A DNA stretch of 32,415 bases from CAZIKF01 sp964539825 (GTDB taxonomy: Bacteria > Muiribacteriota > UBA6191). The notes below the pieces were generated by a model. It worked only from the letters and a program-made list of their open reading frames with translations. It ran no database searches and was not told where the DNA came from. How positions within the stretch are numbered: the stretch's first letter is position 1; every line of letters starts with the position of its first letter. The position numbers and the translations under genes were made by a program. Positions 14,928 to 23,458 of this stretch are shown one piece after another. The stretch covers positions 1-32,415 of the forward strand of contig CAZIKF010000047.1 in assembly GCA_964539825.1 (NCBI GenBank), written 5' to 3'.

Positions 14928-16307
14928 ATGTGTCCCTCCGATAACTCTTCTGGCAATATAAAAATGAAGTTCTGCGAGTCGCTCGACCGGTTCGTGGCTA
15001 TCCGATCCTTTACGCCTACCCAGCAAAAGGACCTCTTCAAAAACGCCAAAATTACGGATAAGAAATCTTATAAGAGGTTGATCATCAACGCGTCGGTGGT
15101 TAACTACATCAATGAGATTGCTCCCACGATTTTCAATAGCGGTGACTATCCTCTCCTGGGCGATATCATCGAGCAGGAGCTTTATAATCTCTGTATCAAG
15201 GTAAATCCCTCTTTGGATATAAAAGAAATCACCATTTTGATGGATGGTGAAGGGGATTCGCTGCCCCTATTGAATTCCGGGGAAAAGAAAAGCGATAAGA
15301 GTGACTCTGATGAACGCTTTTTGGATATGGAAGCGGAACTCTGCAAATGGGTCGTTGGGCAGCCTGACGCGATCACGGTTGTGTCGCAGGCTGTGCGCAA
15401 GGCTAGAGTTGGCCTTAAAAGTCCCATTCGTCCCGTGGGCAGTTTTATTTTTGTAGGACAGACCGGTGTTGGAAAGACCGAATTAGCCAAAGCACTGTCC
15501 CGCTATCTTTTTGGAACTCAGGAATTAATCCGCGTGGATTGTTCTGAATACGCCATGTCCCATGAGTATGCCAAACTCATTGGTGCTCCTCCTGGCTACA
15601 TTGGCCATAATGACGGGGGCTATCTCACAGAAGCGATCAAGAAGCAGCCTGAATCCGTTGTGGTATTTGATGAAATCGAAAAGGCTCATCGTAAGGTTCA
15701 TAATCTTTTATTGCAGATCCTCGATGAAGGTCGGCTCACCGATTCAAAGGGAACGGTCGTTTCCTTTAACAGTGCTATCGTTATTCTGACTTCAAATATT
15801 GGTATAGAGGGTCTTGAAAAAATGGCAAATGCCATCGGATTTGGAGACTCTAAAGAGGAAGTGAATATCAATGTTAGGCTCAGGGAAACTCGAAAGTCCC
15901 TTGAGAAGATCTTTCCGCCAGAATTCCTCAACCGGATTGATGAAGTTGTAATGTTTCACAGTCTTAGCGAGGATGATAATCTAAAGATAATTGACATCAT
16001 GCTAAGAGAAGTACAGCAGCGGCTAAAGAAGTTAGATTTGAGCATGGCACTTACCAAAAAGGCGAAAGAGCACCTCGTAGCGCATGGAACCAACAAGAAA
16101 TATGGAGCTCGACCGCTCAGACGGGCGATAATCAAGTATGTCGAGAATCCGCTAGCTGAGTTAATCCTTAATTCCAGTTTTCAAACGGGTGACACCATCA
16201 AAATTGGCAGGGGACGAAAAGGTGATGATCTGACCTTTCAGGTCGTTACAAAAGGGTCCGAGAAAAAGCAAAAAAAGGTCCGCACAGCCAAGGCCTCATC
16301 CAAGTGA
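14928..16307 (+). CDS. Single-ring Clp ATPase (ClpA/B/C D2-type AAA+)
   Basis: A 459-residue protein. The first about 115 residues form a helical domain unlike the usual Clp N-domain. One AAA+ module of the ClpA/B/C second-domain type follows. Walker A is GQTGVGKT (177-184), Walker B VVVFDEIEKAH (D248, E249), a pore-loop-like APPGYIGHNDGGYL segment follows, sensor 1 is ILTSNIG, the arginine finger lies in FPPEFLNRIDEVV, and the C-terminal D2-small domain includes KYGARPLRR. The tail is Lys-rich. After sensor 1 there is an I-G-F tripeptide (303-305), where ClpC/ClpX carry the ClpP-docking loop. It is therefore predicted to unfold proteins, perhaps for ClpP. First gene of an operon with mazG and a TPR gene. 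Confidence 0.85.
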   Translation: MCPSDNSSGNIKMKFCESLDRFVAIRSFTPTQQKDLFKNAKITDKKSYKRLIINASVVNYINEIAPTIFNSGDYPLLGDIIEQELYNLCIKVNPSLDIKEITILMDGEGDSLPLLNSGEKKSDKSDSDERFLDMEAELCKWVVGQPDAITVVSQAVRKARVGLKSPIRPVGSFIFVGQTGVGKTELAKALSRYLFGTQELIRVDCSEYAMSHEYAKLIGAPPGYIGHNDGGYLTEAIKKQPESVVVFDEIEKAHRKVHNLLLQILDEGRLTDSKGTVVSFNSAIVILTSNIGIEGLEKMANAIGFGDSKEEVNINVRLRETRKSLEKIFPPEFLNRIDEVVMFHSLSEDDNLKIIDIMLREVQQRLKKLDLSMALTKKAKEHLVAHGTNKKYGARPLRRAIIKYVENPLAELILNSSFQTGDTIKIGRGRKGDDLTFQVVTKGSEKKQKKVRTAKASSK

Positions 16308-17080
16308 GTTCTTCCCTGGCAAAGTTTCGCGAAACCATTTCTAGACTGCGTGATCCGGAAAACGGCTGTCCCTGGGATTTGAAACAATCTCACACTTCAC
16401 TAAAAAAGTATTTTCTGGAAGAAGTTTATGAATTTCTCCATGAAGTGGATGAGAATGATGCTCAGGCTATGGAAGAGGAGCTAGGGGATGTTTTGCTGCA
16501 AATCTACCTCCATGCGCAGTTATTAAGTGAGTCAACCGAGGGTAAGATTGATATAGAGAGCATAGCGAGAAAAATCGACTCTAAAATGATTCATCGCCAC
16601 CCCCATGTCTTTGATCCCGATTATCAGCACGAGGGGAAAAGCGTAGAGGAGATATGGGCTGAGACAAAAGATTCAAAGGCCGAGGTTAAGAAAGATCCCT
16701 TTGAGGAAGCCCGTAACCTTCCTCCACTTCAAAAGGTAGAAAGGGTATATCGCGGTGTAAAAGGGCAGGGGTTTCGGTTCCCTGACCGCAGCAGCGCTCT
16801 GGATAAGGTGGCTGAGGAGCTCGACGAAGTACGCGAAAGGCTTGAGAATAAAGACGAGGAAGGACTCAAGGAGGAATTCGGAGATTTGATGCTTTCGATT
16901 TACTCCGCTTCTATGGAATTTGGATATTCCCCTGAAGAATTGCTTCAGTCTTCGCTTAGAAAGTTTCATAGTCGATGGAAGCGTTTTTCTTCATTTGTTG
17001 AAGAGTCTGAGCACGATCTTCCTGCCATGAGTTATGCGGATATCCTGACACTGTGGACCAGGTCCAAGCATGAGCTATGA
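16304..17080 (+). CDS. mazG: MazG-type nucleoside triphosphate pyrophosphohydrolase
   Basis: A 258-residue, two-domain MazG that hydrolyses (d)NTPs to NMP and pyrophosphate, thought to clean the nucleotide pool. Domain 1 shows NGCPWDLKQSHTSLKKY and the metal-binding EEVYEF...EEELGDVLLQ. Domain 2 shows EELDEV...EEFGDLMLSIY. The linker contains the conserved Q-K-V-x-R-V region. The start is GTG 16304, whose GTGA overlaps the stop of the Clp ATPase, giving translational coupling. It overlaps the next gene by 11 bases. Confidence 0.93.
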   Translation: MSSSLAKFRETISRLRDPENGCPWDLKQSHTSLKKYFLEEVYEFLHEVDENDAQAMEEELGDVLLQIYLHAQLLSESTEGKIDIESIARKIDSKMIHRHPHVFDPDYQHEGKSVEEIWAETKDSKAEVKKDPFEEARNLPPLQKVERVYRGVKGQGFRFPDRSSALDKVAEELDEVRERLENKDEEGLKEEFGDLMLSIYSASMEFGYSPEELLQSSLRKFHSRWKRFSSFVEESEHDLPAMSYADILTLWTRSKHEL

Positions 17081-18509
17081 TCCCCTTGCAAAATTGCAGA
17101 CCTTAATTCAGGAAGAGAGCTTTGAAGAAGCTCGGGAATTCATCAATGAGATCCAGAGTTCACTCAACGGTGAGCCGATGTTTCATTATCTCAAAGCCTT
17201 TACCTGCTTTAGACTTGGGGAGCTGGATGAATCCATCAAAAGCTACCAGGCCTCCATCCGGCTCGATCCCGCAAGCTGCGCTTCTTATTCAGATCTCGGA
17301 TATGTCTTGTTGACCCAACAGAGATGGGATGAGGCTGAGTTTCTGATTAAAAAGGCCGTTTCAATGAATCCATCAGACCCATTAGGGGTGGAGCGTCTTG
17401 GGTTGTTGTATTATTCCATGGGTGAATTTGAAGCTGCTGAGGAGTCATTTCAAGTCCTGATTCAACTGGGCCAGGATTCAGCCCGAATCTATTTTTTTCT
17501 GGGTGAACTGTATGTTCACCTGGAGGAGTATGAGAAGGCATTGGAATCTTATGATAAGTGCCTTGCGCTCGAGCCCGATCAGCAGGATGCTATATTTGGG
17601 AAAGCCCTTGCCTATGAAGAGCAAGGAGAGTATTCGGCGGCCATTACTATCTATCAGTCGCTTCTAGAGAAAATGGAAGATGGAGACGAAATTCTTCAGA
17701 CCCTGTTGGAACTGGGTACCTGTTATTTCAAAGCAGAACAATTTGAAGAAGCCTATGAAACCTACCGAAAGGCACTCCAGCTTGATCCCGAAGATCCAAT
17801 CCTGCTCAATAATCTTGGTCTGCTTTGCCTTGAATTTGAAGATCCGGAGTTAGCGGAACAATTCCTCGGTGAGTCGATCAAGCAGGGTGAGAGTTTCGAA
17901 AACCTCTTTAATCTTGCCCGCTGTCACCTGATCAACGAACGGTTCCAATTAGCTCTGTCCCATTTTCGAAAGTCTCTTCGCCTGGCCGATAGCGGTATGG
18001 AGAGGGCCCAGTGCCATTTCTATATAGGACATTCTTACCTATGCTTAAAGAAGCCCGCTCAAGCCTTTCGGGCCTATATCTCCAGTCTGGAGAAGAAGGG
18101 GAATGAAGTTGATTTATACCTGGAATTTTTGGAAGTCGCTGAGGAACTTAAGCGTCTTGAGGAGGCTCTTGAATTTCTTAAAGGTTTGCGAACTAAGGGT
18201 GGGAATTATTATCACAGTCTCTTTTTGTTTCATATTTCTAGAGTTGATACAGACTCAGCATTGAAGATTCTGGGGCAGGGATTAAAGAAATTTCCCGGTG
18301 AACCCATCTTTTACTATTACAAAGCTACTGCATACGCGGTGGCGGGCAAGCACAGATTCGCACTAAACAACCTAGAGCTAGCCTGTAAGGGTGATCCTGA
18401 TTTTGTAAAGCAGGCTGTAAACAATGCCTGTTTTACAAAACTACGAGAACAACCCGAGTTTGATGAGTTATTGCAGACATTAACCAACCCGGCAACCGGG
18501 ACATCCTAA
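17070..18509 (+). CDS. Cytoplasmic TPR-repeat protein (479 aa)
   Basis: About ten TPR units run almost end to end, for example GELDESIKSYQASIRLDPAS, MGEFEAAEESFQVLIQLGQD and AEQFEEAYETYRKALQLDPED. No signal peptide or membrane helix is present, unlike the two leftward TPR giants, so it is cytoplasmic. It overlaps mazG by 11 bases and is the last gene of the Clp-mazG operon, followed by a strong terminator. A substrate-adaptor role for the Clp ATPase would fit the context but is only an inference. Confidence 0.85.
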   Translation: MSYDPLAKLQTLIQEESFEEAREFINEIQSSLNGEPMFHYLKAFTCFRLGELDESIKSYQASIRLDPASCASYSDLGYVLLTQQRWDEAEFLIKKAVSMNPSDPLGVERLGLLYYSMGEFEAAEESFQVLIQLGQDSARIYFFLGELYVHLEEYEKALESYDKCLALEPDQQDAIFGKALAYEEQGEYSAAITIYQSLLEKMEDGDEILQTLLELGTCYFKAEQFEEAYETYRKALQLDPEDPILLNNLGLLCLEFEDPELAEQFLGESIKQGESFENLFNLARCHLINERFQLALSHFRKSLRLADSGMERAQCHFYIGHSYLCLKKPAQAFRAYISSLEKKGNEVDLYLEFLEVAEELKRLEEALEFLKGLRTKGGNYYHSLFLFHISRVDTDSALKILGQGLKKFPGEPIFYYYKATAYAVAGKHRFALNNLELACKGDPDFVKQAVNNACFTKLREQPEFDELLQTLTNPATGTS

Positions 18510-18571
18510 GAACTCGGAATGAGCGAGTAGACTCCCCGAGGGATTTCATAGAACCAGGCTTGAAAGAGAAG

Positions 18572-18606
18572 AAGACGGTCGAGACCATCTCGACCGTCTT
18601 TTCTAT
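18572..18606 (+). terminator. Rho-independent terminator of the clp-mazG-TPR operon
   Basis: A 13-bp perfect stem, AAGACGGTCGAGA (18572-18584) with TCTCGACCGTCTT (18588-18600), three-base loop CCA, followed by TTCT. It lies 62 bases after the TPR stop. The rest of 18607-18753 contains nothing I can assign. Confidence 0.9.
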
Positions 18607-18753
18607 TCCAGATAGAGAAACTTTCCCCTGTTCTCTATGTGCTCATGTACACTGAACCCGGGAAGAATGTACCGCCTCCAAGAATCTCTCAAAAGGATTC
18701 GAGGATGGCGTAGATTAGATAAGAATCATGAGTAAAACTTTCCATTCTGTGAA

Positions 18754-19734
18754 TCAATAATCCCTAAGAATTAAACGGATCTTGACCAGTGCAAGATCAA
18801 TTAGTTGTTCGTCGGAGCTGTAGAGATAGTCCATGATTAAATGCAGATCCCAAAGCACTTTTTGGAGGTCAGCGGTATGGTCGAGGCGGTGGAGTTCGCG
18901 TCGTACATTACCGACGAGGGTCAGCGCATGTTCCACATTGTCCTGCCTTATCATTTCCATTGCTAATTCCAAGTTTTGCCTTTGTCGGTTTCCGAGGAAT
19001 TTCTCTGTCTTCGCACTCGACATGTATCTATCGGTATTGAAATGTTGTCCAAGAATCTTTCGCACCTCTATCAGGAGTTCAGCAAGGATGTTCTCTGCTA
19101 CCTTGAGGTGCTGCGGATACCCGTTACGAAGTAGATTAATGAGTTCGTCAAGGATTTCCCGGGTACTCTCGTCGGAGATTTCACGACGGATAAAGAGCAA
19201 TATCTGAATTGCATTGTGAATTGCATCTGAGCTTAAGAAATTAGAAGCTTGCTGAAGTTGCTCTATTTGCTCAGGTGTCCATTGAGATTTACATCTACCT
19301 ACTTCAATGCTAGCCAGTTCCTCTTGTGGTAAATCCCCAAATCCCATCTGATGGCACCTGGGGCTCTCCAGTAGGATAGGAATCTCGGCTCCTGAAATGA
19401 GAGCTTCGAGGATTTGGATAGCGAGGTCCTTATGCTGTTCACCTGAGCATTGAAGAATATAGATGACCCGTCGCAAGGATCTACGTATTTCGGGAGTGAG
19501 GGGCTGGTCCATGAGGAGTTCAAGAATTTTGATAGCTTTGCTGATTTGTCCTTGTGAAATCAGCTCAATGGTGTGACGCATCTTTGAAGAATGTTCAGGA
19601 GAAAACTCTGGTACTTCCCAGTTTGTTTCCATCACCGGAGAGAAGTTTGTAACTGGGTTAGCGGACTGCGCATTAGCGAGAGTCGGTAAAGTTAGGATTA
19701 AACTAAGGGTTAGCCCCAGGGTACTACGCTTCAT
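18754..19734 (-). CDS. Secreted helical-repeat protein, copy 1
   Basis: A 326-residue protein with a clear signal peptide (MKRSTLGLTLSLILTLPTLANA, cleavage before QSA). ATG 19734 is chosen because AAGGAG lies seven bases upstream. The mature protein is almost all helical and appears to contain three related modules of about 90-100 residues. Two open with W-x2-P-E-F-S-x-E or Q-W-T-x-E-Q. Each contains an L-I-S-x-x-x-[IAS]-x-x-A-[IL]-x-I-L pattern, and two carry an I-R-R-E pattern. The protein is paralogous to the one at 28728-29642. Two mature Cys (CSG and GRCK regions) plus one at ESPRC are not in the paralogue. It is transcribed from an operator-bearing promoter divergent from the DUF4105 gene. 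No known family is recognised; periplasmic or secreted. Confidence 0.78.
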   Translation of the reverse strand: MKRSTLGLTLSLILTLPTLANAQSANPVTNFSPVMETNWEVPEFSPEHSSKMRHTIELISQGQISKAIKILELLMDQPLTPEIRRSLRRVIYILQCSGEQHKDLAIQILEALISGAEIPILLESPRCHQMGFGDLPQEELASIEVGRCKSQWTPEQIEQLQQASNFLSSDAIHNAIQILLFIRREISDESTREILDELINLLRNGYPQHLKVAENILAELLIEVRKILGQHFNTDRYMSSAKTEKFLGNRQRQNLELAMEMIRQDNVEHALTLVGNVRRELHRLDHTADLQKVLWDLHLIMDYLYSSDEQLIDLALVKIRLILRDY

Positions 19735-19819
19735 TATTATGCTCCTTTTCAAATCAATGACCCCTGCCATTTCAGATCAAATTCAGTCTTCAGCAAAGGG
19801 CGCCTATATACAGCTATAA

Positions 19820-19851
19820 GGTATATACCCAATATAGGTATAAATAGTCAA
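19820..19851 (-). promoter_or_regulatory. Operator-promoter of secreted helical-repeat gene 1
   Basis: Reading leftward: -35 TTGACT (19846-19851), an 18-base spacer and -10 TATATA (19822-19827). The spacer carries the 17-mer ATACCCAATATAGGTAT (19825-19841, plus-strand notation), an ATACC-N7-GGTAT inverted repeat. GGTATATACC (19820-19829) adds a third half-site. A bound repressor would cover the promoter. Confidence 0.75.
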
Positions 19852-19885
19852 GGAGAATCCACAAGAAGCCTACAAAAGTCCAGGC

Positions 19886-19914
19886 TTGACATATACCTTA
19901 TAAGGGTATATACC
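19886..19914 (+). promoter_or_regulatory. Operator-promoter of the DUF4105-aceA-lipase-CsoR operon
   Basis: Consensus -35 TTGACA (19886-19891), a 17-base spacer and -10 TATACC (19909-19914). The 17-mer ATACCTTATAAGGGTAT (19893-19909) fills the spacer, and GGTATATACC (19905-19914) overlaps the -10. Because the operon ends with CsoR-like A1 and B1, this would be an autoregulatory site. Confidence 0.75.
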
Positions 19915-19941
19915 ATAGTTATGTATTTAGGGGGATGGAAT

Positions 19942-20973
19942 ATGGCAACACTTACAGATGAATTGAGCGGTGGTTTCGATTGGCTCTCAAAGTGCGCTAA
20001 TTACCTGAAAGAGTGCAGTACAGCCCGACTTGGAGAAGCCTGGAACATGGTATTTCAACCTGGCAAGGCTCAAATTTTGCGCTCTAAGTTGGGGATTTCC
20101 TACGTTGATGGAAAAGATCCCTATGGAGATGAATACGTTGGCAAGGATAGACTGATTCGGTTTCCGGAATTGCTGGGTAGAGAGGAAAATTTCTGGCTAC
20201 TGGATAATTTCAGGGATTCAAGAGTCTGTCTAAGGAAGGGGGAAAGGCTTCCTGGAGGTTCCATAGCTCGGAGAAATGAGATAGAAATCAATTGGACCTC
20301 GGCTCTCATAGACGTTGAAAAGGTAATCTCGGCCAAGCTCTATTTGCTCAGAGATCAGAAGAGGCTTGGACCTACTTCCATCCCGCTAGGCCATGTCCAG
20401 ATCCTCTTTGAATTTGAGGCAGGTGGATTGATAACCCCAGAGGGGCCTATCGAAGGCTTTATTAGCTCCTACGACTCCTTTAGAAATGAAGGAGAAGAAT
20501 GGGGTATCCTGCCAGGAATTTTAGATACTTTCGAAGGAGTTTTTGTATTCAGCTCCTTCCGGGACTCCCTGGCCAAAGCTCTGACCGCTTTTTCCGGAGT
20601 CGAACTCTATGAGCTGAAGTTAACCAGAAAACAGGTACGGGATCTTCTCACTTCAAGTCTTGAGCTTGGCACGGACCGAGAAAGGGTCTCCGCTCGAAGG
20701 TATCACACAACCAGAAATTCCTGCACTACGAACCAGGTACGCCTTCTCAATAAAGTTCTTTCTCAGAAACACCGTGTTCAGGAGTGGAATCAAATTTTGG
20801 GGTATCCAGTTAGCAGGACGGTAGATTCAATTCTACCCGTTTCCTTGATCGAGCAACTTAAGAGGGTGGGCTTGATCCAAGCTGATCCGTACATCAGGGA
20901 CGGGCATCCAGCGATCTTCAGCGAATATGACCGAACGAGAAAAGGCGGGAGTTCTATCTTGCCGAGATTGTAG
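19942..20973 (+). CDS. DUF4105 (Lnb N-terminal-like) protein, copy 1
   Basis: A 343-residue protein without signal peptide. The C-terminal two-thirds fit DUF4105: a GHV near residue 150, then the segment LYELKLTRKQVRDLLTSSLE and the YHTTRNSCTTNQVRLLN motif, matching the family pattern of a G-H pair, E-L-x-L-T and a late N-x-C-[TS]. The His and Cys could form a cysteine-hydrolase-type site, but the family's activity is not established as far as I know. ATG 19942 is preferred over ATG 19921: GGGGGA lies six bases upstream, and 19921 is too near the predicted transcription start. First gene of a five-gene run; the paralogue is at 27657-28499. Confidence 0.72.
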   Translation: MATLTDELSGGFDWLSKCANYLKECSTARLGEAWNMVFQPGKAQILRSKLGISYVDGKDPYGDEYVGKDRLIRFPELLGREENFWLLDNFRDSRVCLRKGERLPGGSIARRNEIEINWTSALIDVEKVISAKLYLLRDQKRLGPTSIPLGHVQILFEFEAGGLITPEGPIEGFISSYDSFRNEGEEWGILPGILDTFEGVFVFSSFRDSLAKALTAFSGVELYELKLTRKQVRDLLTSSLELGTDRERVSARRYHTTRNSCTTNQVRLLNKVLSQKHRVQEWNQILGYPVSRTVDSILPVSLIEQLKRVGLIQADPYIRDGHPAIFSEYDRTRKGGSSILPRL

Positions 20974-21065
20974 GTACATCTAAGAGTCAAATATTAAAGG
21001 GAAGGGGCTCCGCGCCCTTGTTCCACTAAGAGTGACGTATTAATTAGCTTTAAAGGAGTAATGAA

Positions 21066-22370
21066 ATGAGTACGAGTAGTCATGCTGTAGCGATGCTTGA
21101 AAAAGAATGGACCAACGACGCCCGCTGGGCAGGTGTCGAAAGACCCTTTGGCGCTGCCAAAGTCGCAGGTTTGAGGGGCACTGTCCAGGTGCAGCATACC
21201 CTGGCCAAGGCCGGGTCCCAAAAATTATGGAATTTGCTCAATACGGATGACTTTGTCTACTCGTTGGAGGCTCTTACCGGAAAGCAGGCCATGCAAATGG
21301 CCAGAGCTGGACAAAAGGCTATTTATGTGAGTGGGTGGCAGGTTGCAGCCGATGGAAACAGCGGGTCTGAAATGGTTCAGGATCAAAGTCTCTACCCGCT
21401 CGATAGTGTTCCAAAGGTTGTGAAGAGAATCAATAATACATTGCTACGCGCCGATCAGATTCATCACGCAGATGGAAACGATGAAACCGATTGGATTTTA
21501 CCTCTGGTAGCTGATGCTGGAATCGGCGGAGTCTTAAACGCCTATGAACTTATGAAGTCGATGATAGAAGCAGGTGCTGCTGCAGTTCATTTTGAGGATC
21601 AGTTATCCTCAACCAAGAAATGTGGTCATAGGGGAGCGAAGGTTCTGGTGCCCACCGAGGAGGCTATAGAAAAGCTGGTAGCGGCTCGTCTGGCGGCGGA
21701 TATTTGTGATGTTCCGACAATTATAATCGCAAGGACGGACGCAGAATCCGCCGGGCTCTTGACTTCGGCTCAAGATAAACGAGATCGACATTTTTGTACT
21801 GGAGAAAAGACACAAGAGGGCCTTTTTCGCGTAAGGCCTGGATTGGAGCAAGCTATTTCCAGGGGGCTTTCCTACGCGCCCTACGCTGATGTTTTATGGT
21901 GTGAGACCAGCAAACCGGATCTGAGATTCGCCAATAATTTTGCGAAAGCTATCCATGCAAGGTATCCAGCCAAACTCCTGGCCTATAACTGCTCTCCCTC
22001 CTTCAATTGGAGTCAAAATATGGATAGGGATACTATCTCCAGGTTCCAATACGAACTGGGAACCATGGGCTACAAACTCCAATTCGTCACACAGGCTGAT
22101 TTCCATGCCACTAGTTCTGCTACCGATGATCTCGCCAGGCGGTATAAGGACTCTGGTATGAGTGCTTACACAGAATTGCAGAATCGAGAGTTTGGGACTG
22201 AAAGTTTAGATCATATCGTTACAAGGCATCAGCGCGAGGATGGTACGGATTACTCTGATGATTTGACCCAGGTGATTATGTATGACAAGCCCTCTCGGAG
22301 GGCTCTATATAGCTCCACAGAGGAGGCTCTATTTTCAAAGAGATCAGTATTCGAACTGCTTGAGGTATGA
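21066..22370 (+). CDS. aceA: Isocitrate lyase
   Basis: Cleaves isocitrate to succinate and glyoxylate, the first step of the glyoxylate bypass needed to grow on acetate or fatty acids. The signature K-K-C-G-H-R with catalytic Cys186 is present. The family motifs near EDQLSS, IARTDAES and NCSPSFNW are visible. Length 434 matches the short bacterial form. AAAGGAG lies eight bases before the ATG; an ATG six bases earlier hits an immediate stop. It follows the DUF4105 gene by 92 bases and precedes the lipase by 33, so co-regulation with lipid breakdown is likely. No malate synthase lies in the window. Confidence 0.97.
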   Translation: MSTSSHAVAMLEKEWTNDARWAGVERPFGAAKVAGLRGTVQVQHTLAKAGSQKLWNLLNTDDFVYSLEALTGKQAMQMARAGQKAIYVSGWQVAADGNSGSEMVQDQSLYPLDSVPKVVKRINNTLLRADQIHHADGNDETDWILPLVADAGIGGVLNAYELMKSMIEAGAAAVHFEDQLSSTKKCGHRGAKVLVPTEEAIEKLVAARLAADICDVPTIIIARTDAESAGLLTSAQDKRDRHFCTGEKTQEGLFRVRPGLEQAISRGLSYAPYADVLWCETSKPDLRFANNFAKAIHARYPAKLLAYNCSPSFNWSQNMDRDTISRFQYELGTMGYKLQFVTQADFHATSSATDDLARRYKDSGMSAYTELQNREFGTESLDHIVTRHQREDGTDYSDDLTQVIMYDKPSRRALYSSTEEALFSKRSVFELLEV

Positions 22371-22403
22371 GCAGAAATTCCAGGGAAAGAAGGGTGAGTA
22401 GTC

Positions 22404-23333
22404 ATGAAACTGCGGTTTTCTACTATCATTTTGTTGGGGTTTATCTCTATTCTCATGTGTAATGCGGATGATGAGAATGAGAATCATAAGTTACTGATCA
22501 AGGTCGGTGAGAGGGCCAAAATGGCTCAGTTGGCCTATGTCACCGATGAAGAAATTCTCAAGAAATATCCCACAGCAGATATATTCGAAACCAGGGCATC
22601 TCGCGTAAGAACAATTCTGTTAAAACCTCGGTCAGGGGGAGAGCAGGCCTTGATTATCCGAGGCACTAGAAATTCTACCAATTTTTGGACGGATGCTCAA
22701 TTCGCACTAGTCAAGGACTTCATGTCCGGTGTGCGCTTGCATAAGGGATTTTACCTTGCTGCCAGAGAAATCTTCTGGGAGATTATTCTGCATTTGGATC
22801 CGCAGGTGGAAACCGTGATTGTTGGCCACTCTCTTGGGGGGGCAGTGGGTGTCATTGTAGCCATGTTCCTCATGGAGATACACTACCCGGTGAAGGAAGT
22901 CATTACCTTCGGGCAACCCAGGGTCACGGACGAGTCTGGAACAGTTAAGTTTGAGTCAATGCCACTGCTTCGTATTACAGCACCGCGGGATATCGTGAGT
23001 CAGTTGCCGCCACTGTTTTTAGGATACAGGCACTTCGGAAAAAGAATGCTGGTCTGGGAGGGGACTTACGAGCTTGATGAGTCCAGGAGAGAACAGACGG
23101 GCAGCAAGGCTGAAAATCCTGCCCTTAGCAAGATCTGGAATCAGTTAATTGAAGGGGAAAGAAACCAGAGAGAATTTGAAGGGACGGACTCTTTTATATT
23201 AACGGGTGAACTTCTCAAAAAGCTTCTACGCTGGCACAGAATGCCCTTTTATATCCAACGTCTCCTGTTTTTGATTTTTCATCCGGGCCCCGTCCATCCG
23301 ACTACTCCTTCGCCGGAGAAAATCTCAGACTGA
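22404..23333 (+). CDS. Secreted class 3 (fungal-type) lipase
   Basis: A 309-residue alpha/beta hydrolase of the lipase class 3 family, which splits triacylglycerols or related esters. N-terminal signal peptide (MKLRFSTIILLGFISILMCNA). The oxyanion-side strand reads ALIIRGTRN, the nucleophile elbow is VGHSLGGAVG with Ser143, a FGQPRV motif follows, and the probable acid and base are the Asp of PRDIVSQLPP and the His of GYRHFG. The C-terminus has a hydrophobic IQRLLFLIF stretch and a Pro-rich tail, which may be a membrane association. It sits between aceA and the CsoR-like pair. Confidence 0.88.
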   Translation: MKLRFSTIILLGFISILMCNADDENENHKLLIKVGERAKMAQLAYVTDEEILKKYPTADIFETRASRVRTILLKPRSGGEQALIIRGTRNSTNFWTDAQFALVKDFMSGVRLHKGFYLAAREIFWEIILHLDPQVETVIVGHSLGGAVGVIVAMFLMEIHYPVKEVITFGQPRVTDESGTVKFESMPLLRITAPRDIVSQLPPLFLGYRHFGKRMLVWEGTYELDESRREQTGSKAENPALSKIWNQLIEGERNQREFEGTDSFILTGELLKKLLRWHRMPFYIQRLLFLIFHPGPVHPTTPSPEKISD

Positions 23334-23422
23334 TCTTCATATATGAGCAATGTTCTCCATCAATACATATTTCGGTGTGAGAGTAAAAGGAATGGTACAA
23401 TATCAATTATTTCTTGAGTTGC

Positions 23423-23441
23423 TCCGTGGCTTGCCCACGGA
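23423..23441 (+). other. Hairpin just upstream of CsoR-like A1
   Basis: TCCGTGG (23423-23429) pairs exactly with CCACGGA (23435-23441) around a five-base loop, ending 17 bases before the A1 ATG. No T-tract follows, so it is more likely an mRNA processing or stability element than a terminator. No operator of the ATACC-N7-GGTAT type lies in this 125-base gap, which supports read-through from the upstream operon. Confidence 0.4.
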
Positions 23442-23458
23442 CCTGATCAGAGTGAATC

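Noticed and set aside
20996..21024. Terminator-like AAGGGGC...GCGCCCTT after DUF4105 copy 1
   Set aside because: Only five clean base pairs and no T-tract; does not convincingly separate DUF4105 from aceA.
21606..21640. Arg after the isocitrate lyase KKCGH motif in place of the usual Met or Leu
   Set aside because: Arg is allowed at this position in the family signature, and all other catalytic blocks are normal.
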